Below are positions 8,848-17,559 of a stretch of DNA of 64,000 bases, piece by piece. This stretch comes from Acidimicrobiia bacterium (lineage in GTDB: Bacteria; Actinomycetota; Acidimicrobiia; IMCC26256; JAOSJL01): positions 1,327,926-1,391,925 of the forward strand of contig JAOSJL010000001.1 of assembly GCA_027494115.1 (NCBI GenBank). The letters run 5' to 3'. The position numbers were made by a program, and so were the translations under genes. Under the pieces are notes generated by a model. The model made no database searches. It worked only from the letters and a program-made list of their open reading frames with translations, and had not been told where the DNA came from. Position 1 is the first letter of the stretch. Each line of letters starts with the position of its first letter.

Positions 8848-9833
8848 CGGATCCGGTGGTTGTGTGCACCTGGAGCGCGGTCCGCGATCAGCCATGGGAG
8901 GAGACGGAGGCCGCGCTCACGCTGGGTCGCACGGTGAGCGGCGCCTGCGGGGCCGAGCTGCACTGGCTCGTGGTGGGCCCGTCACTCGACGAGGGTCCCG
9001 AGATCGCCGGCAGGCACGGCGTTGCGCGTGTCGACCGGATCGACGACCCGAAGCTGGAAGATGGTCGGCCCGACGCCTTTGTCGAGGCGCTGGCCCAGTA
9101 CTGCGCGTCGCATCCCTGCCGCCTGCTGCTCTTCAACCAGAACTTCGCCACGCGCCTCGTGGCACCGCGCGTCGCCGGTCGGTTGGGTGTGGGCGTCGTG
9201 ATGAACGGCACGGACATCGAGGTCGACGGCGACCGGCTCGACGTGACGGCCGCCGCGTACGGCGGTGACACGCGAGTGGTGTACGGACTCGAAGGCCCGG
9301 GTCCGTGCGTCGTCGCGCTGCTTGCCAACGCCGTTGCTCCCGAGCCCACCGAGGATGCCGGTACCGCCCCCGCGGCGACCGAGCTCGAGGTCGATCTCTC
9401 GGGTGTCGAGGAGCGGATCCGCGTGCTCGAAGCCGCGCACACCGAAGGCCCCCGCCTCGAGGACGCCGAGATCATCGTGTCGGGGGGCCGGGGGTTGGGT
9501 TCACCCGAGAACTTCAAGCTGATCGAGGAACTGGCGGACGTGCTGGGAGGGATGGCCGGCGCTTCGCGGCCCCTCGTCGACGAGGGGTGGATCGACTCGT
9601 CCCGCCAGGTCGGGCTCACGGGCAAGATCACGCGACCTGCCCTCTACCTCGCGGCCGGGATCTCCGGCGCGACCCAGCACATGGTCGGATGCTCGGCGGC
9701 CAAGACGATCGTGGCCATCAACACCGACCCGGACGCCGCGATCTTCCGTCACGCCCGCTACGGGATCGTCGGCGACTGCACCGAACTTCTCCCGGAGCTG
9801 ATCCGGGCCGCGAGCGAGGCTGGTGATTCCTGA
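8844..9833 (+). CDS. etfA: Electron transfer flavoprotein alpha subunit
   Basis: This 329-residue EtfA has a variable N-terminal domain. Its FAD domain opens at 'EIIVSGGRGLGSPENFKLIEELADVLGG' and includes 'ASRPLVDEGWIDSSRQVGLTGK', then ISGATQHMVGCSAAKTIVAIN. The ISGAxQH motif and the following NTDPDAAIF are the conserved FAD-binding signature of the family. It overlaps etfB by 4 bp and the next DUF35 gene by a TGATG junction, so electron transfer is transcribed with the thiolase-like module downstream. Confidence 0.95.
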   Translation: MTDPVVVCTWSAVRDQPWEETEAALTLGRTVSGACGAELHWLVVGPSLDEGPEIAGRHGVARVDRIDDPKLEDGRPDAFVEALAQYCASHPCRLLLFNQNFATRLVAPRVAGRLGVGVVMNGTDIEVDGDRLDVTAAAYGGDTRVVYGLEGPGPCVVALLANAVAPEPTEDAGTAPAATELEVDLSGVEERIRVLEAAHTEGPRLEDAEIIVSGGRGLGSPENFKLIEELADVLGGMAGASRPLVDEGWIDSSRQVGLTGKITRPALYLAAGISGATQHMVGCSAAKTIVAINTDPDAAIFRHARYGIVGDCTELLPELIRAASEAGDS

Positions 9834-10255
9834 TGACGACCGAGGGCACCCCGGTGATCGAAGGCCTGTTCAGCGAGACGGCTGACGGGCCGCGCCTCGT
9901 CGGTTCCCGCTGTACCACGTGTACGACCCCCTACTTCCCGAAGTCTTCTTTGTGTCACAACCCCGAGTGCACGGAGTCGAAGATCGAGGACGCGAGCTTC
10001 GGCCCCCTGGGAACGTTGTGGAGTTCTTCGATTCAGAACTACCCGCCTCCACCGCCGGCCCGCTACGACGAGCCGTACGAGCCGTACGCGCTCGGCGTCG
10101 TGGATCTCGCCGACGGCCTGCGTGTCGTCGGCCGGATGGCCGTGGAAGATCCGGCGAGCGTGCAGGTCGGCGACCGGGTGGAGCTCGTCTTGGGGCCCAT
10201 CTACCACGAAGAGGACGGGACCGAGGCGATCAGCTGGATGTTCCGCCCGATCTGA
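9833..10255 (+). CDS. DUF35 OB-fold/zinc-ribbon protein
   Basis: This 140-residue DUF35 protein has the usual order: a rubredoxin-like zinc ribbon (CTTC....C...EC in residues 27-46) followed by an OB-fold ('FGPLGTLWSSSIQNYPPP', 'YALGVVDLADGLRVVGRM', 'VGDRVELVLG'). DUF35 proteins act as acyl-CoA-binding partners of thiolase-like enzymes, as in ChsH2-Ltp2. The next gene is such a thiolase-like protein, so the two probably form a complex. Confidence 0.88.
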   Translation: MTTEGTPVIEGLFSETADGPRLVGSRCTTCTTPYFPKSSLCHNPECTESKIEDASFGPLGTLWSSSIQNYPPPPPARYDEPYEPYALGVVDLADGLRVVGRMAVEDPASVQVGDRVELVLGPIYHEEDGTEAISWMFRPI

Positions 10256-10292
10256 GACCCGAGATGCCGACCGAGCGCGAAGAGAGCACACG

Positions 10293-11474
10293 ATGAGAGA
10301 CGTAGCGGTCCTGGGCGTGGGAATGCACCCCTGGGGGAAGTTCCCGGAGCGCTCGGTCACCGAGCTCTGCCGGGAGGCCGTCGTGGCGGCGCTCGACGAC
10401 GCCGGTGTCTCGTGGAGCCAGATCGAGGCGGTCACCGCTGCGAGTTCCCGGTTCTCGGGTGGCAAGGGCTGGGGTCTGAACGGCAACGACATCGTCGAGG
10501 ACATGGGATCCACGGGGATCCCCGTCTACAACATGTCGGCAGGCTGCGCCGCCGGCGGTAACGCCTTCAACGTCGGCCACACCATGGTGGCCGGGGGCGC
10601 GTACGACATGGTCCTCGTCGTCGGCGGTGAGAAGATGCCCAAGGGCTTCATCCAGACGTCGGGCGTCGAGGAGGAGACCGATCCCGAGTTCCTGCGTCAG
10701 CGCTGCGTCGGCATGCCGGGCCCGGCCTTCTGGGCGCTCCTGTGCCGGCAGCGTATGGCCGAATTCGGGACCACCGAGGAGCAACTGGCCAAGGTCGCGG
10801 TGAAGGCGCACCAGATCGGCACACACAACGAATACGCACGCTTCCGCAAGGAGTTCACGCTCGAGCAGGTTCTCGAGTCGAACATGGTGAGCGACCCGCT
10901 GCGCCTCTACGAGATCTGCCCCGTGAGCGACGGCGCGGCGGCAGCCATCATCTGTTCGGCGGACAAGGCGCGCCAGATCGCGGCGGCGAATCCGGTCTGG
11001 GTCGCGGGCAGCGCGGTGGCCACGGCCCGCTTCGACGACGGGCTCCCGCGCGGGCTGGCGGGTGTGGTGCCCACCGGCAGGACGCACCACAGCGAGGCCG
11101 CGATCGCCGTGGAAAAGGCCCTCGCGCAGGCCGGGGCCACGCCCGGGGACCTCGACTTCGTCGAGCTCCAGGACAACACCGTCTACTACGAGCTCGCCTT
11201 CCCGGAGGACTGGGGCCTCTGCGGGCCCGGTGAGGCCGAGCACCTGCTCGAGAGCGGCGAGACGATGCCGACGGGCAAGATGCCGATCAACCCGAGCGGG
11301 GGCTTCCTCTGCTTCGGCGAGGCGACCACAGCCATGGGCGTCTTCCAGGTCTGTGAGCTGACCTGGCAATTGCGTGGTGATGCGGGACCTCGGCAGGTCC
11401 CGGACGCGAAGCTCGGTCTCGCACAGACACTCGGGCTGGGTGGGAACGGCACGGCAGTGGTCCTCAAGCGATAG
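10293..11474 (+). CDS. Thiolase-like (SCP2/Ltp type) protein, altered C-terminal motif
   Basis: The 393-residue thiolase-fold protein starts MRDVAVLGVGMHPWGKFPERS. It has a cysteine in AGCAAGGNAFNVG at the usual nucleophile position and SDGAAAAIICS in the middle. In place of the family's C-terminal GGLxSxGHPxGAxG it has PSGGFLCFGEATTAMG, so the catalytic histidine of classical thiolases is missing. This argues for a lipid-transfer or aldolase-type role with its DUF35 partner rather than ordinary thiolysis. I chose the ATG at 10293, because the in-frame extension upstream overlaps the DUF35 gene. Confidence 0.82.
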   Translation: MRDVAVLGVGMHPWGKFPERSVTELCREAVVAALDDAGVSWSQIEAVTAASSRFSGGKGWGLNGNDIVEDMGSTGIPVYNMSAGCAAGGNAFNVGHTMVAGGAYDMVLVVGGEKMPKGFIQTSGVEEETDPEFLRQRCVGMPGPAFWALLCRQRMAEFGTTEEQLAKVAVKAHQIGTHNEYARFRKEFTLEQVLESNMVSDPLRLYEICPVSDGAAAAIICSADKARQIAAANPVWVAGSAVATARFDDGLPRGLAGVVPTGRTHHSEAAIAVEKALAQAGATPGDLDFVELQDNTVYYELAFPEDWGLCGPGEAEHLLESGETMPTGKMPINPSGGFLCFGEATTAMGVFQVCELTWQLRGDAGPRQVPDAKLGLAQTLGLGGNGTAVVLKR

Positions 11475-11485
11475 GGAGAGACGAA

Positions 11486-12967
11486 ATGAGCGACCAGGAA
11501 TACGAAGTCATTGTCATCGGCAGCGGGCCCGGTGGTCTCGCGTGCGCGACGCTGCTCCAAAAGCGCGGCACGCACACGCTGCTCATCGAGAAGAACGACG
11601 TCCTCGGCGGCAAGATGATGAGCATCGACAAGGACGGCTGGGCCTACGACCTCTTCCCCCACGGGCAGGTCCCCATGCGCGGGTCGGCCTTCGAAACGAT
11701 CTTCGCCGAGCTCGGCGTGTCCGACGAGTTCGAACCGGCGCTCGAGCCCGACGACCCGCGCGACGTCGTCACGCTCGCGTACAGGCGCCACGAATGGGAC
11801 AAGTACAAGACCGTGACCCAGACGCAGGCCATGGCCGACCCCGCACCCTTCTTCGACCTCTGGGAGGCGGACGAAGACGAACAGGCCAGCGCCCTGACTG
11901 TCCTGACCGAGATGGTCACGATGTCGGACGCGGAGATCGCCGCGCTCGACAACATGACGATGGAGGAGTGGCTCGCCGAACGCGACGTGCCCGCGCCGCT
12001 CTACAACTACCTGGGTTTCCACGCCAACGCGTCGCTCGCCGAGCCCCTCGACCTGGTGGCAGCGTCCGAGCAGATCCTGATCATGAAGCAGATCATGACC
12101 CAGGGCGGGGGCGGCCAGTACAAGGGCGGCTTCGGCGGGCTGACCACGGTGATGGCCCGCGAGTTCGAGAAGAACGGCGGGACCATCGTCACGGGGGCCA
12201 AGGTCGACAAGATCACCGTCGACAACGGCGCGGTGACGGGCGTGGAAACGACAAAGGGCGGCTTCTCTGCGCCTGTTGTCGTGAGCTCCGCCGGTATCCA
12301 TCCGACGGTCCTCAAGCTCGTCGGCGAGGAGTACTTCGACCGGGGCTACGTCGACTACGTGAAGGGCCTCGTTCCGGGGTGGGCCTTCACGAGCGTTCGC
12401 TACTTCCTCGACAGGCCTGTCATGGACACGGCGATGTACGCGGTCTGGTCGGATGACAGCTGGCTCGACACGGCGCGTTTTCGCAAGCAGAAGGAAGGCG
12501 AAGAGCCCGACGAGGTGATCCTCTTCATGTGCAACCACTCCTTCTATGACGAGCATGCCGCCCCCCCGGGCAAGCAGGTACTCGTCTCGGGGACGGTCTG
12601 TTCACCGGATCCGGACGCGAAGGAGATCGAAGGTCTCTGGCGATGCATGGACAAGCAGATGCAGGATCTGTTTCCCGAGATCTGGGACGCCACCGAACGC
12701 AAGGAGTACAACGGCCCCCGCCAGATCTCGGATCTCACCCGCGACGCGGTCCTGCCGGGTCAGGGTGGAGAGTGTGTCGGCCTTGCCCAGATCATCGGTC
12801 AGTGCGGATCGATGAAGCCCAAGTCGGAGACGTCCATTCGTGGCCTGTATCTGGCGGGCGCCGACGCCGGCGCCGCAGGTATGGGCACACATCAATCCGC
12901 CCTCTCGGGTATCGAGGTCGCCCGCCTCGCAGGGCACCGTCTCAACAAGATGTACAAGGCCCAGTGA
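11486..12967 (+). CDS. CrtI/phytoene-desaturase-like FAD oxidoreductase
   Basis: The 493-residue flavoprotein has an N-terminal dinucleotide motif VIGSGPGGLACATLLQKRG, 'LLIEKNDVLGGKMMSIDKDGWAYDLFPHG', and the C-terminal FAD motif GLYLAGADAGAAGMGTHQSALSG. These mark the NAD(P)/FAD amine-oxidase/phytoene desaturase superfamily. Many actinobacterial members lie in lipid-catabolic operons and are not carotenoid enzymes; no carotenoid genes are seen here. An RBS-like AGGGAGAGA precedes the ATG. It ends the plus-strand unit and is convergent with the EthD-like gene. Two further members occur at 54.4 and 56.1 kb, plus a remnant at 62.8 kb. Confidence 0.85.
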   Translation: MSDQEYEVIVIGSGPGGLACATLLQKRGTHTLLIEKNDVLGGKMMSIDKDGWAYDLFPHGQVPMRGSAFETIFAELGVSDEFEPALEPDDPRDVVTLAYRRHEWDKYKTVTQTQAMADPAPFFDLWEADEDEQASALTVLTEMVTMSDAEIAALDNMTMEEWLAERDVPAPLYNYLGFHANASLAEPLDLVAASEQILIMKQIMTQGGGGQYKGGFGGLTTVMAREFEKNGGTIVTGAKVDKITVDNGAVTGVETTKGGFSAPVVVSSAGIHPTVLKLVGEEYFDRGYVDYVKGLVPGWAFTSVRYFLDRPVMDTAMYAVWSDDSWLDTARFRKQKEGEEPDEVILFMCNHSFYDEHAAPPGKQVLVSGTVCSPDPDAKEIEGLWRCMDKQMQDLFPEIWDATERKEYNGPRQISDLTRDAVLPGQGGECVGLAQIIGQCGSMKPKSETSIRGLYLAGADAGAAGMGTHQSALSGIEVARLAGHRLNKMYKAQ

Positions 12968-12990
12968 AGGTGGTCGACGTCTCGTTGAGC

Positions 12991-13020
12991 GGTGTGAGGC
13001 GAAGTGGTGTGAGCCGAAGG
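12991..13020. repeat. 15-bp tandem duplication between convergent genes
   Basis: GGTGTGAGGCGAAGT at 12991-13005 is followed directly by a near copy at 13006-13020. It lies in the 68-bp gap between the convergent CrtI-like and EthD-like genes. Confidence 0.6.
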
Positions 13021-13035
13021 GGTCGCGTTAGAGGT

Positions 13036-13758
13036 TCAGGTCCCGTCGAGCACTGAGCGCATCACGTACCGGCTCGTGGGGATGACCTCGATCGTCGCGA
13101 AGTCGACGAACCGCTGCACGCTGTCGAGCATCTCCTGTTGGTGCTTCGCCAGTCGAACGTCGTCGCCCACCGCGTCGAAGAAGACATGGGGGTCGGTCAT
13201 CGCGCCGGCCGGGAATCCCTCCTCCACGATCGCGTCCCATGCTGTCGCTCCGTCGGTCAGGACGCGCGTCACGACGTTCTGCACGTACAGGAACGTGTCC
13301 TGGGTCTCGATGGCGATCCGGGTGTGGCTGTTCAGCCAGATGTCCAGCCACTCGTCGACGGGCAGGTCGACGGGACGCTCGAGGAACGCCAACTGGGCGA
13401 ATCCGTCGACGCGCTCACCCGACTCCGTCGGGTAGCGGGTGTTCGCAACGGGCACAGACTCGGTGACGAGGTACGCGGCCCAGGTCGCGACCTCCTCCGC
13501 GATGGCCTGATCGAACGGCAGCCGAAACTGTTCGACAGCAGTGTCGATCCAGATCGAGACCACCGCCTCGGCGGGAGTGGGAGAGGAGATGATGCGAAGG
13601 CCGTCGGCCGGGGCGACCGCATCGTCGGCCACGTTCACCTGCACACCATGCGCCCCGAGCACGGTCAGCCGCTCGGCCACCGCGTCTCGCAGCAGATCCC
13701 CCAGGGCTGACGGGTCCACACCGGGTTTGCCCGTCACGCAGTACATGACCTTTTCCAC
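13036..13758 (-). CDS. EthD-domain-like protein
   Basis: The protein has about 240 residues from a GTG at 13758 (VEKVMYCVTGKPG); an ATG at 13746 is the alternative. The C-terminal half reads 'GFAQLAFLERPVDLPVDEWLDIWLNSHTRIAIETQDTF', which matches the 'lkr.pgls.eeF..yW...H' core of EthD-like ferredoxin-fold proteins. The N-terminal half looks like a diverged second copy of that fold. Family members are associated with oxidative degradation, but their chemistry is mostly undefined. It is transcribed toward the CrtI-like gene and has a 43-bp gap to the upstream hydratase gene. Confidence 0.65.
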   Translation of the reverse strand: MEKVMYCVTGKPGVDPSALGDLLRDAVAERLTVLGAHGVQVNVADDAVAPADGLRIISSPTPAEAVVSIWIDTAVEQFRLPFDQAIAEEVATWAAYLVTESVPVANTRYPTESGERVDGFAQLAFLERPVDLPVDEWLDIWLNSHTRIAIETQDTFLYVQNVVTRVLTDGATAWDAIVEEGFPAGAMTDPHVFFDAVGDDVRLAKHQQEMLDSVQRFVDFATIEVIPTSRYVMRSVLDGT

Positions 13759-13801
13759 GGCGCAGAACCTACCCGGACGGTGAAGCCGACGGTCGCTGCG
13801 G

Positions 13802-14622
13802 CTAGTGCCCCTCGAAGTGGGGTTTACGCTTCTCCACGAAGGCTTGCGTGCCTTCACGGGCGTCGGCTGTGTGGGCGGACATGGTGGCGGCCACGGCCTC
13901 GTAGTCGAGCATCTCGTCGAGGGTCGACGTCAGAGCTTTGTGGATGAAACGGCGCGCCAGGTCGACGGCCACGCTCGGCCCACTCGCCAGCTTCTTTGCG
14001 TAACGCAGCGCCGCCGGCACAGCCTCACCTTCTTCGACGAGCTCGTCGATCAGTCCTTCGCGGAAGCACTCGTCGGCCTCGAGGATCGTGCCGGTCTCCA
14101 CCATCATCAGCGCCGTCGAGAGGCTGGTGACGCGCGGCAGGAAGTAGGTGATGCCGCAGTCGGGCGCGAAGCCGAGGCGCACCATGGCCGCGCTCATCCG
14201 CGTCGTCGTGTCGGCGAAGCGCCGGTCGCAGGCCAGAGCAAAGGAGAGGCCCGCGCCCATGGCCGGCCCGTGAACGGCGGCGATCACCGGCTTGTCGACG
14301 TCGACGATCATGCGGGTGAACTCGGCGACGGGCCCGCGGAGGTCTTGCGCTGGTAGCGCTCGAGAGGAACGTCGGAGAGCCCCGGCAAACCCCGTTCGTC
14401 GGCACCGCTCAGCCACTCGGCGTCCCCACCCGAGCAGAATCCACGGCCCGCGCCGGTGAGCACGATCACGCGGACTTCGTCGCGCTGGCGGAGATCGCGG
14501 AACAGCTCGATGAGATCGCGCGACAGGTCCCAGCTGATCGCGTTCAAGCGGTCGGGACGGTTCAAGGTGACGATGCCGACTCCCTCGTCGACCTCGAAGA
14601 GGTACTCCTTTTCGGATGCCAT
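13802..14622 (-). CDS. Enoyl-CoA hydratase/isomerase (interrupted by 1-base deletion)
   Basis: The two reading-frame pieces form one crotonase protein of about 273 residues. The N-terminal piece is MASEKEYLFEVDEGVGIVTL, LNRPDRLNAISWDLSRDL and GAGRGFCSGGDAEWLSG. The C-terminal piece is RGPVAEFTRMIVDVDKPVIA, VHGPAMGAGLSFALACDRRF, and a tail AREGTQAFVEKRKPHFEGH. The break is near 14339-14346; one extra base gives a seamless RKDLRGPVAEF. The family hydrates or isomerises 2-enoyl-CoA esters. The FCSGGD and GPAMGAG segments form the oxyanion hole. A short gap to the luciferase-like gene suggests a shared transcript. Confidence 0.85.
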
Positions 14623-14648
14623 GTTGTCTCTCTCCGTTCCGTGAGGAG

Positions 14649-15728
14649 TCAATTCCGTTGCAGTGCCGCGACCGTGTCCGCCACCCATTCCTCGTTCCTA
14701 CGCAGCGAAGGTGAGAGGTCGAGAAGGACTGTCGAGAAGAGGTCGCCACAACGCTCCTCGACCCTGGCTGCCAGATCGTCGCACGTGGCGATGATGGCCC
14801 ACTCGTCGAGCATCGCGTCACTGATTCGGCTCGGCATCTCCTTCCATCGGCCCTCCCGGGACATCTGGTGGAGCTCCAGGCCCACATCCGTCCAGCCGTG
14901 GAAGTCGAGGACGGCGTGATAGGTGCGGGTGGAGGAGTAGAAGGCGATGTTCTGCTTCAGCAGCTGCTTGGCTGTCTCGACCCCCTCTTCGTCCTCGGCG
15001 ACCGCCAGGAACGGGGCGCCGATGACGTCCACGTCGTCGAGCGTGCGCCCGCCGGCGGCCGCGCCCGCTTCGACCGCGGGGAGTACGACCTCCCGGGCGT
15101 AGCGGAACGTCGCGATCGGGTGGAGGCGCAACCCGTCGCACCGCTCGCCCGCCAGGCGTGCCATGTACGGGTTGACCGCAGCAAGGTGGATCGGGATGTG
15201 GGGATGTTCGATGGGCCCCGGATTGAAGAACGGATTCATCAGCGTGAAGTGGTAGTGGTTCCCCTCGAAGGCCGGCGCCTCGCCCGTCTGGAAGGTCTCG
15301 AACATCGCCTCGAGGCACATGACGTAGTCGCGCAGGCGCGGCCCGGGCGGACCCGTCCAGGAGGACGCGTACCGCCGCTCCACATGTCCTCGAACCTGCG
15401 TACCCAGACCCAGCTGGAACCGACCTCCCGAGAGCTGTTGCAGGTCCCACGCCAACTGGGCGGTCACCAAAGGGCTTCGGGGAAATGCGATCGCCACGTT
15501 CGTACCCAGCTCGATGCGCTCGGTGTGTTCGGCCGCGATCACCAGCGGGAGGAAGGGGTCGTGGCCGGCTTCGGGAGCCGTGACGCCGTCGAAGCCGAGC
15601 TCCTCGGCCTTTCGGGCCGCGGCGGCGATGCCCGCCACGTCGATGGGCGCCTGCCCCTCCCCGGCGTAGTTGTCCGAGTCGGGGGCCGACATGACGGTCT
15701 GGACCCGCAGACCCTCGTTCCCACCCAT
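14649..15728 (-). CDS. Luciferase-like (probably F420-dependent) oxidoreductase
   Basis: The 359-residue TIM-barrel protein contains AARKAEELGFDGVTAPEAGH, 'RIELGTNVAIAFPRSPLVTAQLAWDLQQLSGGRFQLGLGTQV', and 'FNPGPIEHPHIPIHLAAVNPYMARLAGERCDGLRLHPIAT'. These are core blocks of the bacterial luciferase-like monooxygenase family, and the actinobacterial branch mostly uses F420. The substrate is unknown. It is the first gene of a minus-strand unit with the hydratase and faces the DUF35 gene across a divergent promoter containing two ACCA-NN-TGGT-like sites. Confidence 0.85.
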   Translation of the reverse strand: MGGNEGLRVQTVMSAPDSDNYAGEGQAPIDVAGIAAAARKAEELGFDGVTAPEAGHDPFLPLVIAAEHTERIELGTNVAIAFPRSPLVTAQLAWDLQQLSGGRFQLGLGTQVRGHVERRYASSWTGPPGPRLRDYVMCLEAMFETFQTGEAPAFEGNHYHFTLMNPFFNPGPIEHPHIPIHLAAVNPYMARLAGERCDGLRLHPIATFRYAREVVLPAVEAGAAAGGRTLDDVDVIGAPFLAVAEDEEGVETAKQLLKQNIAFYSSTRTYHAVLDFHGWTDVGLELHQMSREGRWKEMPSRISDAMLDEWAIIATCDDLAARVEERCGDLFSTVLLDLSPSLRRNEEWVADTVAALQRN

Positions 15729-15764
15729 TCGACACCCCTCCTGCCCCGAACCTCCGCCACACTA

Positions 15765-15795
15765 GCCAAATGGTTACACATTGCTACCAACTGGT
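15765..15795. promoter_or_regulatory. Paired candidate operators, ACCA-NN-TGGT type, site 3
   Basis: ACCAACTGGT at 15786-15795 is identical to site 1, and a diverged copy GCCAAATGGT lies at 15765-15774. The starts are 21 bp apart, two helical turns, so both would face the same side of the DNA. They sit in the 123-bp gap between the luciferase-like gene and the DUF35/Ltp block. A paired arrangement suits cooperative binding by a TetR-type dimer. Confidence 0.5.
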
Positions 15796-15851
15796 GAAGG
15801 TTCCCTCGGAGTCAGTAGAGTCTCTGCGACAAAGAGACCAGGAGTCGGACG

Positions 15852-16283
15852 ATGACAGCTACAGGCGACGCGGAACAGCCGATCCCGCATCCGGCGCTGT
15901 GGGGAGTGCTCTACCGGAACAGCACGCCGTTCTGGGAAGCCGTCAAGCGCCATGAGCTGGAGCTCCAGCGGTGCGCGCAATGCGGTCATTGGCTGGTCCC
16001 GCCGCGCCCGATGTGCCCGAAGTGCCGATCGGCCGACTCGGAGTGGGTCCCCGTGTCGGGTCACGGCACGATCTACAGCTGGGTCACGTATCACGAATCT
16101 CCCCATCCCGCGTTCGAGGTGCCGTATTCGGTCGTGCTCGTCGAACTCGATGAAGGCGTGCGCCTCGTCAGCAATCCCGTCGACATCGCCTCCGACGAGC
16201 TCGAGATCGGGATGCCGGTCGACGTCGTCTTCGAGGACATCGACGACGACCTCACGCTCTTCAAGTTCACGAGAGCGGCGTAG
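15852..16283 (+). CDS. DUF35 OB-fold/zinc-ribbon protein (ChsH2-like)
   Basis: The 143-residue protein has an N-terminal helix 'YRNSTPFWEAVKRHELELQ', a zinc ribbon CAQC....RPMCPKC (residues about 43-58), and an OB-fold ending 'DVVFEDIDDDLTLFKFTRA'. This is the DUF35 architecture of ChsH2, the partner of the steroid side-chain aldolase Ltp2. An AGGAG sits 8 bp before the ATG. The downstream thiolase-like gene is the expected partner. It is highly similar to the DUF35 protein at 17.6 kb, pointing to module duplication. Confidence 0.9.
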   Translation: MTATGDAEQPIPHPALWGVLYRNSTPFWEAVKRHELELQRCAQCGHWLVPPRPMCPKCRSADSEWVPVSGHGTIYSWVTYHESPHPAFEVPYSVVLVELDEGVRLVSNPVDIASDELEIGMPVDVVFEDIDDDLTLFKFTRAA

Positions 16284-16321
16284 TCGGTCACGCCGGCCCA
16301 CAGACCAGGAGGAGTCCGGGA

Positions 16322-17551
16322 ATGTTGCAGGAGTATGTCGAGAGGTCCTACCGACCGGATCTGAAGCCGAGCGTCGCATCGAATCTGATCAAGGACAACA
16401 CGGCGATCGTCGGTATCGGCGCGACCGAGTTCTCGAGGGACTCCGGGCGCGACGAGCTCGACATGGCCTGTGAGGCCATCAAGGCGGCCGTCGACGACGC
16501 CGGGCTGACGATGGACGACATCGACGGCCTCGAAACGTTCACCCTGGAGCGGACCTCGATGCCGACCCTGGTCGGCTCGCTGGGTATCCCGAACCTGAGG
16601 TTCAGCAACCAGATCAGCTTCGGAGGTGGAGCCAGCTGCGCGAACGTGATGCACGCGGCCGCGGCCGTCGCAACCGGAGTTGCCGACTACGTGGTCTGCT
16701 ACCGGTCGTTGAACGAGGCGTCCGGGCACCGCTACGGGCGGGGCGACGGCTATGTCGGCTACCTCAGCGAGGCGCCGACGCTGCACTACGGCTACTTCTT
16801 CCCGTTCGGCCTGCTGACGCCGCTTTCCTGGGCCGGCATGTACGGCATGCGGTGGATGCACGAGTTCGGCGTCGAGCCCGAACACATCGGCTGGTACCCG
16901 GTCGTGCTCCGGGAGAACGCTCAGCGGAATCCGAAGGCGATCTTCCACGACAAGCCGATGACGCACCAGGACTACATGGAATGCCAGATGATCGTCGAGC
17001 CGCTCCGGATGTTCGACTGCTGCGTCGACACCGACGGTGCGGCTGCTGTGGTCGTGACCACAGCCGAGCGGGCCAAGGACCTGAAGCAGCCGCCTGCCCA
17101 CATTCTCGCTGCCGCCCAGAGCAGCCCGCCGGAACAGGAGATCCAGACCTCCTACAACCGGCCGATCATCACAGGTTTGCCGGAGACCTGGTACATGGCC
17201 CAGGAGCTCTTCCGGGTCGCCGGTGTCAGCCCGGCCGACATCGACGTCGCTCAGCTGTACGACCCCTTCAGCCTCGGGGGCCTCGTCCAGCTCGAAGAGC
17301 TCGGCTTCTGTGAACGTGGTGAGGGGGCGGCGTTCTGTGAGGGCGGCGACCGGATCAGGCCCGATGGTGAGCTCCCCCTCAACACGTCGGGCGGCCTGCT
17401 TTCGGAGGCCTACATCCACGGCTACAACCTCATCATCGAAGCAGTGCGACAGATCAGAGGTACGTCCACGAGTCAGGTCGAGAACGCGGAGCTGAGTCTG
17501 GTCACCGGTGGTCCCGGAGTGCCCACGAGCGGGCTGATCCTGAGGAGGTAG
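16322..17551 (+). CDS. Ltp-type thiolase-like protein (retro-aldolase candidate)
   Basis: This 409-residue thiolase-fold protein includes DNTAIVGIGATEFSRDSGRD, GGGASCANVMHAAAAVATG, 'LRMFDCCVDTDGAAAVVVTTAERA' and an LNTSGGLLSEAYIHGYNLIIEAVRQIRG tail. The histidine motif of classical thiolases (GHPxGA) is replaced by SEAYIHGYN, as in the Ltp branch that cleaves steroid side-chain hydroxyacyl-CoA by retro-aldol chemistry. A strong AGGAGGAG precedes the ATG. Pairing with DUF35 genes on both sides supports an Ltp2-ChsH2-like complex. Substrate is inferred only. Confidence 0.82.
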   Translation: MLQEYVERSYRPDLKPSVASNLIKDNTAIVGIGATEFSRDSGRDELDMACEAIKAAVDDAGLTMDDIDGLETFTLERTSMPTLVGSLGIPNLRFSNQISFGGGASCANVMHAAAAVATGVADYVVCYRSLNEASGHRYGRGDGYVGYLSEAPTLHYGYFFPFGLLTPLSWAGMYGMRWMHEFGVEPEHIGWYPVVLRENAQRNPKAIFHDKPMTHQDYMECQMIVEPLRMFDCCVDTDGAAAVVVTTAERAKDLKQPPAHILAAAQSSPPEQEIQTSYNRPIITGLPETWYMAQELFRVAGVSPADIDVAQLYDPFSLGGLVQLEELGFCERGEGAAFCEGGDRIRPDGELPLNTSGGLLSEAYIHGYNLIIEAVRQIRGTSTSQVENAELSLVTGGPGVPTSGLILRR

Positions 17552-17559
17552 CGCGACCC

